DNA of 64,000 bases, from NCBI GenBank assembly GCA_000711775.1, contig ARYC01000710.1:1-64000 (forward strand). The letters run 5' to 3'. A model generated the notes under the pieces. That model made no database searches, had not been told where the DNA came from, and saw only the letters and a program-made list of their open reading frames with translations. The stretch comes from Oxytricha trifallax (Eukaryota > Ciliophora > Spirotrichea > Sporadotrichida > Oxytrichidae). This document shows positions 12,132 through 22,713 of the stretch, piece after piece; positions within the stretch are counted from its first letter, which is position 1, and each line of letters opens with the position of its first letter. Both the position numbers and the translations under genes were made by a program.

Positions 12132-12244
12132 AACCCCAATACATATATGCGTGATAGTTTTATAAGTTGGTATAGTGATGATTTAATATCGATAAATAGC
12201 GAAATTCCAAACTTCACAATTTAACTTATTATGAGAGGGCCAAT
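12132..12244 (+). repeat. Left terminal inverted repeat of the 10.4-kb element
   Basis: Begins AACCCCAATACATATATGCG and ends AACTTATTATGAGAGGGCC. It matches 22441-22555 in reverse complement with few differences. The left copy has one C4 block, the right copy has two, with an extra CCCCAAAA. Confidence 0.93.
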
Positions 12245-12905
12245 TCAAGAGTCTTAGAAAGAGAGTCTTTAAGAATGCTGCTAATTGCAGTTTGAGTGTT
12301 CTAGTGATCATATATTGTTGAAAGTGTTCCTTATTCTATACTTAGTCCATATGTCCATAAAATCCAGTAGCTTTCCCAACTACTTTTTGCAAAAATTCAA
12401 CTTTAGTATAAACCCCCCCTCTTATAGGGTCTAAAATCCAGTCTGAAGTCTAGAATCCAAAGCCAGTCTGGACCCCCTTCAACCATGACCTCGATTTTCG
12501 AAAACGAGTGCCTTTGCTTTCCATTCTACTTTCACTGCACATTTCTACTGGTTATATGTACGTTATGAACAGTATAGGGTTGAATTCGCCATTAGGCCCT
12601 CGGATTTTTCGATTTTTCCAAAAAGCCAATTTTCAATGAGGCCAGACTCGAAAAGCACTCAAAAGACCCATGGCGGGTCCGCCATTTCTTGCAAGCCTAC
12701 TTTTTTCACCTTTATATGTTGGTATTAACATAAGCAATGCATTTGAACTGGTTTGCGGGCTGTAGCTCTTTAAATCCACTGGATAAGTGAAGGAGAGAGG
12801 TTTTTCTTATAGTAAATTTGAAGAATCCAGTGGTATTTTTTAATAATCCACCTATTAAATTAAAAAATCCAGTATATAATACTATAATCAAAACTTAAAA
12901 ATACC
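12245..12905. promoter_or_regulatory. 5' region of the SecA-like ORF with repeated AATCCAG motif
   Basis: The region carries AATCCAG or close variants near 12360, 12431, 12448, 12770, 12828, 12869 and just after the start codon at 12909. CCACTGGAT (about 12778) and ATCCAGTGG (about 12829) form an inverted pair. A C-run (about 12412) and a stretch richer in G+C than most noncoding DNA here are also present. These could be transposase- or host-factor-binding sites. No promoter consensus can be asserted for hypotrichs. Confidence 0.35.
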
Positions 12906-15900
12906 ATGAATCCAGCCCAAGAGCGGGATCAGCTTGCTGAGTCTTTTCCCCTATAGATTGAAGAACGAAGCCCTGGTAAGCTTTTTTCCTTTACTAAGCA
13001 CCTATATTAGAGTTAAGGAATGATAATTCAAATGAATAGTTAGCTCAACTTCTTGAGCAGGGTGATCGGATTTTTGAAAATCTTGAAGCCAAGGCTAATA
13101 TTGATGAGGGCGGCAAAGTGAAGGGCATTAAAGCTGAGTACAAGGGAGCCCAAGATAGCGTCAAAATCAATAGAGCAAAGGAATTCCTACATTTAAACAA
13201 CTATGATTTGAGTCTCCTGTTGTAGCAGGAGGATTTCAAAGGCTATTAAAAGACATGGGATTTTAAGAACGTTGTGAGAAAGTTTATAAACAATAACAAA
13301 AGCAAGAAAGCCAAGAACAGCAGTGATACCAAGTCACTGGTCTCTGAAAATCTTAACCACTCCCTCTCAAACGAGGAAATGAAGGTGAGTGAGTTCCAGA
13401 CTACTGTGAGCTTAGCAAGTGAATCAATGCAAGCTCCAAGACCCTTACCTTAGCTGGTTATTAACTATGGCTCAATCATTGGCCATGAGATGTTGGTCAA
13501 GCACTTTGAAAGTTTCAAATAATCAAATTATTAATAAAAGGAACAGATCCTTCAAGATATAATGGCCCGCAACACCCAATCACTCTTTTCGTTCCTTTAG
13601 CACTTTGAGATGGCAAATGAACCCTAAGTGAACCAAGGGCTCTTCTATTTAATTACAGAGTTGATCTCAAGTAACTAAAAGCTAGACTAAGACTCCAAGG
13701 CTCGTATCTTCTTGGCTGCCCTCAGTTACTATACAGGGGAAAAATATCAGCCAGAAGAGAACTTAATATAAGAAGCAATTCTCTTACTTATAAGGTCACC
13801 CAATGCTAGACAAGCTATAGGCTTAGCCAACTTGGTCTTTATTACTGAGGCAACATGTCTAAGTAAGCAGCTTGCTATAGTCTAGAAGCTAAACGACTCT
13901 AATCCAGGCATCATTCAGCTTTTGGCTTAAACATGGCACTACTTTTCAATTGACCCTTAGGTCATCAAACTAATACCAAATTCCTTCTTTATAATGAACG
14001 TGCCTTTTATTATCTTGCTTAAGCAAGACTGTGGATTGAACCTTATAAGAGACATTCCTGTAGAGTATACAGAGTACTTTGTAAGAATATGTGCCTTATG
14101 CTCTGCCCCTAACTTAGAGTCTTTAAAAGACTACATATCTTCAACAAGGGCAACCTTCTTATAAAAGCAAGAAGTCATCGACAAAGTCTCAATGGTGCAT
14201 TTTATGAAAGGCCTTGCTTAAAGACTGCAAAGCAGAGATCAATAATGGGTAGGGAAGATTGAACAAATCAGGAAAGTATAGTAGTTGATTGTGAATGCGC
14301 AAGTCGAGAAAAATGTATAGTTAAGCATTCACACTATTGACAACTGTCTAAACTGTGACTTCTCTGACCTTGATAGAATAATGCAATTGCCAAGGACTAT
14401 GGAAGCCTTCTCTGAAAAGGCTGTTAATGACCTTCTTTAGCTATTCAAGAATGAGAACTTATAAAACCAAGTAGCATCCAGATTCAATAGCAGGTCTCCA
14501 GAGGAACTCTTAAGAGTAAGTGCCGAATTAGAAACTTTGGAGTAAAATTTAGGCTTCAAATTCTACTGCTCTCAGGTCTTATGTTTAAACTATATCTGTG
14601 ACAACCTTAACAGCAATCACTTCATTCATTTTGGTATTGGCAATGGGAAGACCCTAATATGCATTGCTTTAGCAATCCTTATTGCTCTTAAAACTTAAAG
14701 ATCAGTCTTTATACTCAGCAAGAATGAGCACTTAGTGCAAAGAGACTTCAAACGATACTAGAGAGTCATTAAAGCAATGTAGCTTAATTGCAATCTAAAC
14801 TTCTTTGCCAAAGATACTGGCATCTATTTCTACACTTAGCCCTAATTAAAGAAGATGCAAAAGAACAGCAAGGCTGTGAGTGTATGGTAGCAAAGCTACG
14901 TATTAGTGGACGAGTACGACTGGATTATGTTTGATGGCTCTGTTGATACTATAATCAACTCTCTTGAGTACTTTCAGCAAGCTCATAAAGTGATAGGATT
15001 TTCTGGAAGCAATCTCTCTTTTACTGAAGAGAACTGTTTAAAGCTAGCTTTTCAAGCTACACCTGTAGTATTTCCCACTCTTGATAAACTCTAGGGAAAT
15101 AAAAAGACTCAATACCCGGATGTGTTTGTGAGCACTAATTAGAGTGATTACTTGGCTAAGATCAAAGAAATTATAATAGAGCAGCTAAGCCACTCCCCAG
15201 TTCTAATAGTGGCTTCAACTAACTATAATGCAATAGAGATAGGCCTTTTGAGATCGGGCTACGACTTCACAAGTTTAAGCAGAGGGCAAGCCGCCAATAT
15301 CGAATCCATGATTGAAGGCAGATACTTAATGAAGAATGCGAAAAAGGAATATGGAATATACTTGCTGAATGAAGCTCATGGAAGAGGGACTGACATTCAG
15401 ACGAATGATGAAATCAACTAGAACGGAGGTTCTTACCTCATCATCGCAGATGTCTTCTCTAAAAGGTCTGAAGAGCAGATTATAGGAAGAATTGGAAGAC
15501 TTAATACTAAGGGCAGATGGCAAAGAGTTTTGTATAGACTCAACTCCAAAGATAGTGCTGAGTAGCTTCTTTACGTAGAGTAGAATGAGATCGACCTTAT
15601 ATTAGACAAAAAGTTCAATGAAGTATAATTTAATTTGTAAGACAAATAAGAAGCTATTGATATGGATATTATTGATCAAGCAAAGGAGCCCGAAGTTCCT
15701 TCTGAATAGATTATAGCCATCGATCATTAAGTTGCAGTTGTAAAGGCTATAGTGGAGAAGATAGTCGAAAAAGTAGAAAGTTCTTTCATAGGAGCCAAAA
15801 AGGATATCGAGGAAGCAAAGAAGGCCTCTGAAGAGGAAATGAAAACTGAAGCTGTGGCTGAAGAGCCAGACACTCAAAGTAAATTAGGGTTCTATTAACC

Positions 15901-16135
15901 TTCTATCATAGAATTCATTGTAGAGAAGATGAGCCAGAACCCTGTGCTCTAAGACAAGCCTATTAGTGAAGTTGAGAAGATCTTCAAAAACGGCGTGAGG
16001 CGCCAATATGAGGAGATCACTTAAGAGCCAGGCAGAGAAAGATCGAAGAGCAAGGAAGGAAAGAAATAGACTAATAAGAGAAGTAGGAAGGCTTATGAGA
16101 AGGCAGAGCAGATTAAGGACTTAGTTGAAAAGTGA
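12906..16135 (+). CDS. Transposon-encoded SecA-like DEAD motor ATPase (about 1064 aa)
   Basis: The ATG at 12906 (MNPAQERDQLAESF) is followed by a 35-nt intron (12976-13010) and a single open frame to TGA 16133-16135, rich in TAA/TAG Gln codons. Residues about 1-560 are helical with no recognised domain. The motor follows: Walker A HFGIGNGKTLICIALAIL (about 565), then SVFILSKNEHLVQRDF, Walker B VLVDEYDWIMFDG (about 655), GFSGS, an EAHGRGTDIQTND motif (about 814) like the SecA/SF2 AGRGTDIxL motif V, and EEQIIGRIGRLNTKG (about 845) as motif VI. The C-terminal tail is Lys/Glu-rich. SecA-type motors thread polypeptides or act like SF2 helicases; its role in a transposon is unknown. Gln codon use and the intron exclude bacterial contamination. 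It opens the element, convergent with the minus-strand ORF. Confidence 0.8.
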
Positions 16136-16405
16136 GTTATACTTGTAAGGAGGAGTTGCAGAGACAAGTCTTTTAGTGAAACTTACAAGGAGCATGAAGA
16201 GGTCGAAGAAAGTATGGAAGCCTGGTTGAAGAAGGCTTCAAATTAAAAGAGAAACTTGAAAAGTGATATAGATCATAGGAACCCCTAAAGAGAGGGGTTA
16301 AAAAGAAGATGATTTTAAAGCTTAATTTCTAAAAGAATTCACCATATTCTAACTCTTTCTATTAGTAGTGTTCAGAGAATGGATGAGAATAGAGACCAGC
16401 AGAAG

Positions 16406-17236
16406 TCAAAGGCTGAAGTTCTGCACCTGCCCTTCCAGATTCTGAGAGCCGAAGTCTTGCATAACTTGCTCCTTCATTTTGCGTAAGTCAAGTACTTCAC
16501 TTTCCAAGTTATCATGCTCTTGCTTCAGCCTCTTAGTTTCTTATAGAAAGAGCTGCCTGTCTGACTTCAAGGCTGTCTCATAATCTTTCACCTCTTCAAT
16601 TTCATCTCTTGTTCTCTTTCTTTTAGATGAGTCCTTCATGAGATTCACAGCTTTGCCTCTCTCGGCTACAAAGGAAATGTAAAGAGAGTAAACTTACTGC
16701 TGAAGCTGAGGCATCTAGAGAGTGCGTCAACAAATTCAGGTCTCATTTCAATGACTAGGTCTCTGCTTTGCTCAAGCCTCTCTTTCCGTTAAAGCATTGC
16801 ATCGTGAATCATGTTGGTGACACCGTCGGTGTCTAAGGTATAGAGCAAATCACAGATCCATTGCCTGTCTAAGTGGACCCAGTCTCGCTCATCAGGGAGA
16901 AAGTTGAGTAGTCTGGGGATGTCTCTCGCATAATCGAGGAAGTCCTGGACTGATAAGTCCCTCTATGTGAGGCACTGCGGACACTTTGACGTCTTCTCTT
17001 CTGATGTACTATGAAGACGGTTACAATTAAGGAGAGATGCTTACCTCCTTCTTTGCTCTTATGATGGACTTGAAGAAGTAAATGTTGGTTGAATCAGGCT
17101 TGGGTAAGAAGGCCCGACAATCCTGGGTGAGAAAGTTGTAGAGCTCTTTCTTGCTTTTGCACTTCTAAGCTAGTTCTTAAACATTGATGCCAGTAAGTTA
17201 CGCTTGGTTCATTAAATTCTAATAGGAGGGTGCCAT
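16406..17236 (-). CDS. TBE-57-kDa-like accessory protein of the 10.4-kb element (about 240 aa)
   Basis: The ATG at 17236 starts MAPSYQNLMNQAQLTGINVQ. Two introns are inferred: one begins gtaagc after RAKKE (about 17043) and resumes KTSKCPQCL; the other (gtaagttt..tgtag) lies near 16670-16700. The protein then ends at TGA 16406. The N-terminal half (KKELYNFLTQDCRAFLPKPD, then STNIYFFKSIIRAKKE) and the middle (LSVQDFLDYARDIPRLLNFL) resemble the layout of the TBE 57-kDa ORF. A CPQC pair and a C-terminal coiled coil (LKSDRQLFLQETKRLKQEHD) are visible. The function of this protein class is unknown. It is transcribed towards the SecA-like ORF and divergently from the transposase. Confidence 0.6.
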
Positions 17237-17403
17237 CAGCCGTTTTAAATAGCCAAATATTGGCTCATGAAGACAGCACTGTTACTATAATGAGATAGTC
17301 ATTTTCACTATTATGAAATGCCTTCAGCATGATCCGATTTCCGCATGCGGATTTCCTACCAGCACCAAAGTAATTCATTATTAGGAAATTAAGCACTGAA
17401 CTT

Positions 17404-19090
17404 ATGGAATCAAGTTCTAAAAAGAGATAGTCTAAGCTGGTTGAATTTTTCCAATAAGAGGAAGAAGATAAAAGCTCTAGTAGTTCAGATAGTGAGCGAA
17501 GCTCAAGTAGTGAAACAGATGATGAAAGCAATACTGCAGATTACATAACAACCAATATGTTATACTAAAGGAACATTACAGTTGCTGATGTTGAGATAGA
17601 GACTGTAAGTAAAAGAGAGATGCTTAACTACTACTATGATCTGGAAGATTCATTAGAATCTTTGAATTTCAAAGGCTTTATTATTGATCCTAAGGAAACC
17701 TATAGAGTAAGTAAACTAGGAGGATTTAAGGAATCGTTACTAGATGGCCACTAAATATAGACTCTTGGCCAGATCACACTTGAGATCTACACTGACTATA
17801 CCTAATCAGAATTAGAACCTTAAGGTATGCTCGAAAGAGCCCCTTTAATAGATATGAAGGAATTAGAATAGAAAGTATTAGAGAACCATAAAATGAAAGA
17901 CTCACTTCCAGTCTTTGGATAGCATACTTAGCTTTAAGCTATAGTGCCTCGAAGATAACTCAAGATCATGAGGAAAGAAAAGGAGCAGCAGCAAAAAGAG
18001 CTAAAGCTGGCTCAGGAATCTCAAAGACTAAGGATGTCTGAAAAGCTAAACTGCTAGCAGATTATGAAGAGGCTTGGCATTTCATACTATAAGTTAAGAA
18101 GGTACCTTAACAATCCCTTAAAAAAAGCAAACTTTTGGAATCTTAAGTAAGTTAATAGAGGCAAGTATAAGAAGCTGCACAGCAGAGCTCGCACTCATAT
18201 AGTGAATATGCTTACTTATGACTAAGTGCCTATCTAAATATCAGATATACAGAAAAGCTTAGTGTCAAAGATCCAGCTTCACTGTTCAAAGTAGATGATT
18301 CGAAGGTTCCTTAAGAATGAACTAATGATGACATATAAGTAAGTTAAGTAGATAACGAACCTTCATAACAATAACAGTAGTAAGCTTCAACGCTAGTATG
18401 CAGCCTAACAATTCATACTCTTTCTAAGTGAAGGCAAGAGAATTATTAACATTGATGAATCAGTATTGCACTAGACTGATGAGAGAAGAAGAGGCTGGAC
18501 AGCTCCTTATGTTAAGAATAGAGTTACAAAATCTTAGAGGCTTAGTCAAATGAACTTGATTATTGGAGTGTCAAGTACTGGAGAGTTGTTCTATACTGTG
18601 AATAGGGGAAGAACTAATCAACACTCATTTATGTACTTCTTGTGCAAGCTTGCACTTACATTAGATGATATAGATTTGGAGTGGAGAAAGAATACTGTTA
18701 TCATGATTGATAACGCTCCCTATCACAGATCTTAAGAAGTAATGGCAAAGTATGACAATCTCAAATTACCACTCATGTTTCTTGGGCCTTATCATTACAG
18801 GCTAGCTCCAGCAGAGCTTATGTACTCTTGGATTAAGAATAGAGACTTGAATCCCTTGAATACAAGAGCTTAATCAAAGTAAGTTATGATAAGTTAACCC
18901 TTATAGAGGTTATTGGGCCGCCTTTATGAAAGAGCTTGGCATGAATATAAGTAGAATAAATCAGAATCTAGTAAGAAGATGTTACTATCATGTCTTAACA
19001 GCTGCTTTGGAATCTATCTCACTTAAAGACTTGTGACTGTATAAGGAGATATAAACCTAAGTCATAAGTAAGGTTTATTAGTGGTAAAAA
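17404..19090 (+). CDS. DD34E Tc1/mariner-type transposase with N-terminal PIP-box
   Basis: The ATG at 17404 gives MESSSKKRQSKLVEFFQQ. QSKLVEFF is a consensus PCNA-interacting (PIP) box. An acidic Ser/Glu stretch, a helix-turn-helix-like region (CQQIMKRLGISYYKLRRYLN) and a DDE_3 domain follow: IINIDESVLHQTDERRRGWT (first D), NTVIMIDNAPYHRS (second D) and LAPAELMYSWIK (E). There are 34 residues between second D and E. The frame has no TGA and is open beyond the conserved part; the true stop is not certain, and I place the end of recognisable protein near 19090. A complete catalytic triad suggests a working enzyme. It should cut and join the 113-bp TIRs and may act in programmed IES excision as TBE transposases do. 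Confidence 0.85.
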
Positions 19091-19938
19091 TCATAATCAT
19101 ATAAGATAATACTTAAAGCTTTTTTATAACAAAAGTTTTCATATAAACCTTATATCAAACTTTTCTTTAAAAGTCTTAATTCATTAAATAAAGAGTTCTT
19201 ATAGTTTTATTTCCCATAAAAGCTTATGATTTAATAAGCTAATTTTACTATTCATTTGTATTTGAACAAGAAAAAATCTAAATAAAATATAAAATTAATT
19301 CAAGAACATTTCTTATAAGACTTATTTAATTCTCTCAAATAAATTATAAATAAATTTATTTCAAGCATTCTATTTCATTGTTAAACTTAAATATGCTTTT
19401 TAATTTATAAATAAGTTAATTTAAAATAGATTTAAATTTATGTTTCAATTAAGACTTTTAATTATCATAAGTAACTATATTAAGCTTATTTACTAAAAAT
19501 AATGAAATAAAAGAATTAGAAATTGATAAATATACTAGAAATTTATTTTATTTTATCTTTTAAATTTATTGATACTTAAGAAAACTTAGACTAAGTATTG
19601 CTGAATGATAAATGTAAAAGTATTTATCAAATAACTAGGCATGATTCCAATTTTTCGAACATTAGAAATTTATATAAATTAACAAGTAAATAATAAGATT
19701 ATAATAATAAATTAAAGTGGATAGTTTTTTTAAATGCATGATAAAGCATTTATTATTTTAAATAATAAATAAAATAAATTAAATTTATTTTAAATTCAAA
19801 TGGAATTAAAAATTTTCCATAATGCCCCTACTGGTTCATGAATGAACCTTAAATGCCCTAAAGTTGCTTAAAATGAGTTTAAGAATTTAAAATAAACTTA
19901 ATAATAATAAAGACTTATCAAGATAGGCAAATGGGAGA

Positions 19939-19965
19939 TGACTTACTATCTGGAATAGTAAGTCA
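19939..19965. repeat. Perfect hairpin, 11-bp stem
   Basis: TGACTTACTAT, loop CTGGA, then ATAGTAAGTCA. A shorter one, GGTTCATGAATGAACC, lies about 100 bp upstream. Both are downstream of the transposase frame and could mark its transcript end or be part of a structured element. Confidence 0.55.
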
Positions 19966-20139
19966 ATAATAATAAAAATTAACTTAAAATAAAGTTAAAA
20001 TAAAAAAATAGATTTTAATAAACTTGCCCTAAATTTAACAACCCCTCACTCAAAAATTTAAGTTGTATAACAACATAATAATAAATTAAATAAATAGATA
20101 TTTTAATAATATCAAATAAAAAATTTGATTATAGTTTAA

Positions 20140-20400
20140 CCAGTGTCTCTTGCATCGTAGTTATATTCCCCTAAGAGTTTGGTAATGCCGAACCGAGGGC
20201 AGCGTAAATACGTAAACTCAGAGTTTGTTGTAGCCTCCAGAATAGACTTGTGTTAAATACCAAGTTCTAAGCTACAATGTAACGAGCAGAACGTAAGTTA
20301 CCCCCCTTGAGAGAATAGTTGCTTATAGCAGCTCACCTGATCAGTGAGCAGTGTTCTTCTAGGTACCAAACTCTTTGGATCCAGTTTTTTCGTACTTTTG
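20140..20400. other. GC-richer island, possible structured RNA or relic
   Basis: About 260 bp of near-balanced composition in a very AT-rich setting. It contains CCGAACCGAGGGCAGCG, a C6 run and the small stem GCTCA..TGAGC. I compared it by eye with tRNA, 5S, U1-U6, U3, SRP and RNase P signatures and found no match. No open frame with protein-like composition is seen on either strand. A small noncoding RNA or a fragment of another element are the options. Confidence 0.3.
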
Positions 20401-22440
20401 AATAAAAAATATTTTTTTTAATTATTTTAGGCATGAATATGATATCATTTCAAATTGGAATGATTGAATTTGAAATTTAAAATCTCAATTCAAGATATAA
20501 ATTGTAAAGAATTAACAATTTGATCAAATAGAAATTCATAAATCAACTTTCAATTCTCAAAACATTTGTATCCAGAATTACAAATATTACTATTCATTCA
20601 TACTTCAATTTAATTTCAAATTGAAAGAAAATATATTCACAAATTAAATATAACAGAATTAAATAAAAAATAATCAAGAATATATAAAATGATCAATAGA
20701 ATATGATGAATAATTAAGGTAAGTATTTATTTATATTTTAAATATAAAGATATAATTTGTATGCTACTTTATTTACTTTAGCATTTATAATTTAAAGATA
20801 GTTGGAGAAATTAAATAAAATTTATAAGAGAATAAGCTTTAAAAAATTATTTAAATTTTTATGATTTTATATATTTTAAGATTTTATAATAAACTAGAAA
20901 TATTTATAAATACAATGCATTATATACTATATAAAATTATCGTTTTAATTTATAAACTTCCATCAAATTTTACTATTTTCAACAAGATATCAATTAGTTT
21001 TTACTATTTAATTTATTAAAATATAGTAATTGAGAATAAATTTAAAAGTTTTATATTCTTTGAACAAGTCAAAGTCAATTATGTTTATACTTTAATTTTA
21101 AACTATGAGTAAATTTATTCTAAATTTTTTTCATTTAACTTAGAAATCTATTTTTATATAATTTATCTATTAAATATAAACAGCTATATTACTATTGCAA
21201 TCATTGATGAAGTTTTAAATATAAGGAAAAAGACTTATAAATAAAATAAAATAAAATTTTTAAGTATTGGAAGTGATAATTACAGTATATTATAGAATTT
21301 TTACAATAGACTTTTTAATTTAATTTTTTATATAAAATATATTGAGAATAAATTTATATTTGTAAATATTTGACTTATATTTGAGAATCAATGATCAAAT
21401 TTGAGAATTCCAAAAGGAAATTTCCTCAAGAATTTAGAAATGCAACTCTCTCAAATCTCAAATATTTAGAATTGAGAAGTACAAATTTGAGATTGAAAGT
21501 AATTGATCATCAGATCAATTTGTGAAAGTTATCAGATCCAATTTGAAATTGACATGATCAATTTGTTTGCATTCTGCAAATATCATGAGAATCATTTCTA
21601 AATTACATCAAATTATGAACTTATGAAAAATTATTAGTAAATAAATAAGTCTTAAATATGAATTGATATAAAAATGCTTTAAAATGAGAATTACAGATCA
21701 ATTTATTGATTCTTAAATTTTTTGAATTTTACATATAAATTAACTTTAAAAATATCAATATTTTATAAATCTATTTTATCAAGCAAAGAAAAATGAATAA
21801 AACAATTAAAATTATAAGATATAAAAATTGAAGGAACAAATATAAATTATTATTTGTTAAGGAATTGCGATAGATATTATATATACTTTATTTATCAATA
21901 TAAAATATTTTATATAGATTGTATTTGAATTGTATTAGCTATAGATTGAAAATTGATAAATTTCTTTGTTTATATGGAATTAAATTTAGCTTAATTAAAA
22001 TAAGCTTAACAATAAATGCTTATATCCCTTCAAAACCCCAAAACCCCTGCTCGATTAAACTTGGGATTTTATTGCACTGGTTGGAAATAATGACCGCAGG
22101 CAAGAGAGACATGAAGTCTACGCTTTTGCAGGAATTGAGAGCTAAAGCAAGTGTACATGAACGAGACTATGGTCCTTTGAATTCCTCCATAGTAGTTAAG
22201 TTTTAAAATTTAATAGTATTAATAATTTAATTAAAATTTGAAGGAAAAGAGGGAGGTTCAAAACGAGTGCCCCATGAACCTTGCAAATGACGCAACTCAG
22301 CTCACAGATGTCAAAAGTAGGGTAAGGACCACATATTCTACATCTACGCACTGTGCTCTATCCAATGGTAAAGTATGGGACCGAAATAAAATTCGAACTT
22401 TTTTCCCATATTACTGATCATTGGAAACTGCACTTTGAAG

Positions 22441-22555
22441 GCCCTATAATAAGTTAAATTGTGAAGTTTGGAATTTCGCTATTTATCGATATTAAATCAT
22501 CACTATACCAACTTATACATTTATCACGCATATATGTATTGGGGTTTTGGGGTTT
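22441..22555 (-). repeat. Right terminal inverted repeat of the 10.4-kb element, with telomere-like end
   Basis: Ends GTATTGGGGTTTTGGGGTT, i.e. AACCCCAAAACCCCAATAC on the other strand, and pairs with 12132-12244. The next bases outside (TATATTTC) begin within 9 bp of the pointer that ends segment 4 of the oxygenase gene. Confidence 0.93.
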
Positions 22556-22563
22556 ATATTTCA

Positions 22564-22713
22564 AGATAGTCACCATAAAGCATGGATTCGTATTTCTTCT
22601 CATCGTCATTGGCAACTCTTGCTTAGTTATCTTCTCTCTCAATAATTTTCAAGCTCTCTAAGTCCATAATAGATGAAGGGATCTTTGCTGCATAGTGAGG
22701 TTCAAAGAAGAAT
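22564..22713 (-). other. Oxygenase MDS 4 (minus)
   Basis: Entered through pointer ATTCTT (plus AAGAAT, 22708-22713), shared with the end of segment 3. It leaves through the 14-bp pointer TATGGTGACTATCT (22564-22577 on the minus strand), shared with the start of segment 5 at 24745-24758. Confidence 0.92.

Larger units (their letters stand above)
19100..22440. other. Noncoding right arm of the 10.4-kb element
   Basis: This 3.3-kb stretch is extremely AT-rich and has no convincing gene. It contains a GC-richer island (20140-20400), small perfect hairpins, and a region around 20430-20640 and 21370-21620 with many scattered CAAATTTGAG/CAAATTGA-like words in both orientations. Such words could be subterminal binding sites. 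A GC-richer stretch next to the right TIR (22250-22440) shows no ORF. Confidence 0.55.
12132..22555. mobile_element. 10.4-kb TIR transposon with SecA-like ATPase, 57-kDa-like ORF and DDE transposase
   Basis: Inverted repeats of about 113 bp (12132-12244 and 22441-22555) bound a 10,424-bp element. The outer ends carry C4A4-type repeats (AACCCC.. at left, CCCCAAAACCCC at right). Flanks share TA or ATA (12129-12131 and 22556-22558), as expected for Tc1/mariner-type insertion. Inside are three intact, intron-bearing ORFs: 12906-16135 (+), 16406-17236 (-) and 17404 to about 19090 (+). A 3.3-kb AT-rich noncoding arm lies on the right. Gene order (57-kDa-like ORF opposed to the transposase) and telomeric termini relate it to TBEs. 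The SecA-like gene and the transposase subtype set it apart from TBEs as I know them. The intact frames indicate recent activity or selection. Confidence 0.85.

Noticed and set aside
12906..16135. Bacterial contamination or endosymbiont SecA
   Set aside because: The frame uses many in-frame TAA/TAG codons, has a eukaryotic-type intron and lies between TIRs with ciliate transposon ORFs.
22340..22420. Minus-strand ATTGGATAGAGCA resembling a tRNA D-arm next to the right TIR
   Set aside because: No matching anticodon stem or T-arm follows; at most a degenerate relic.
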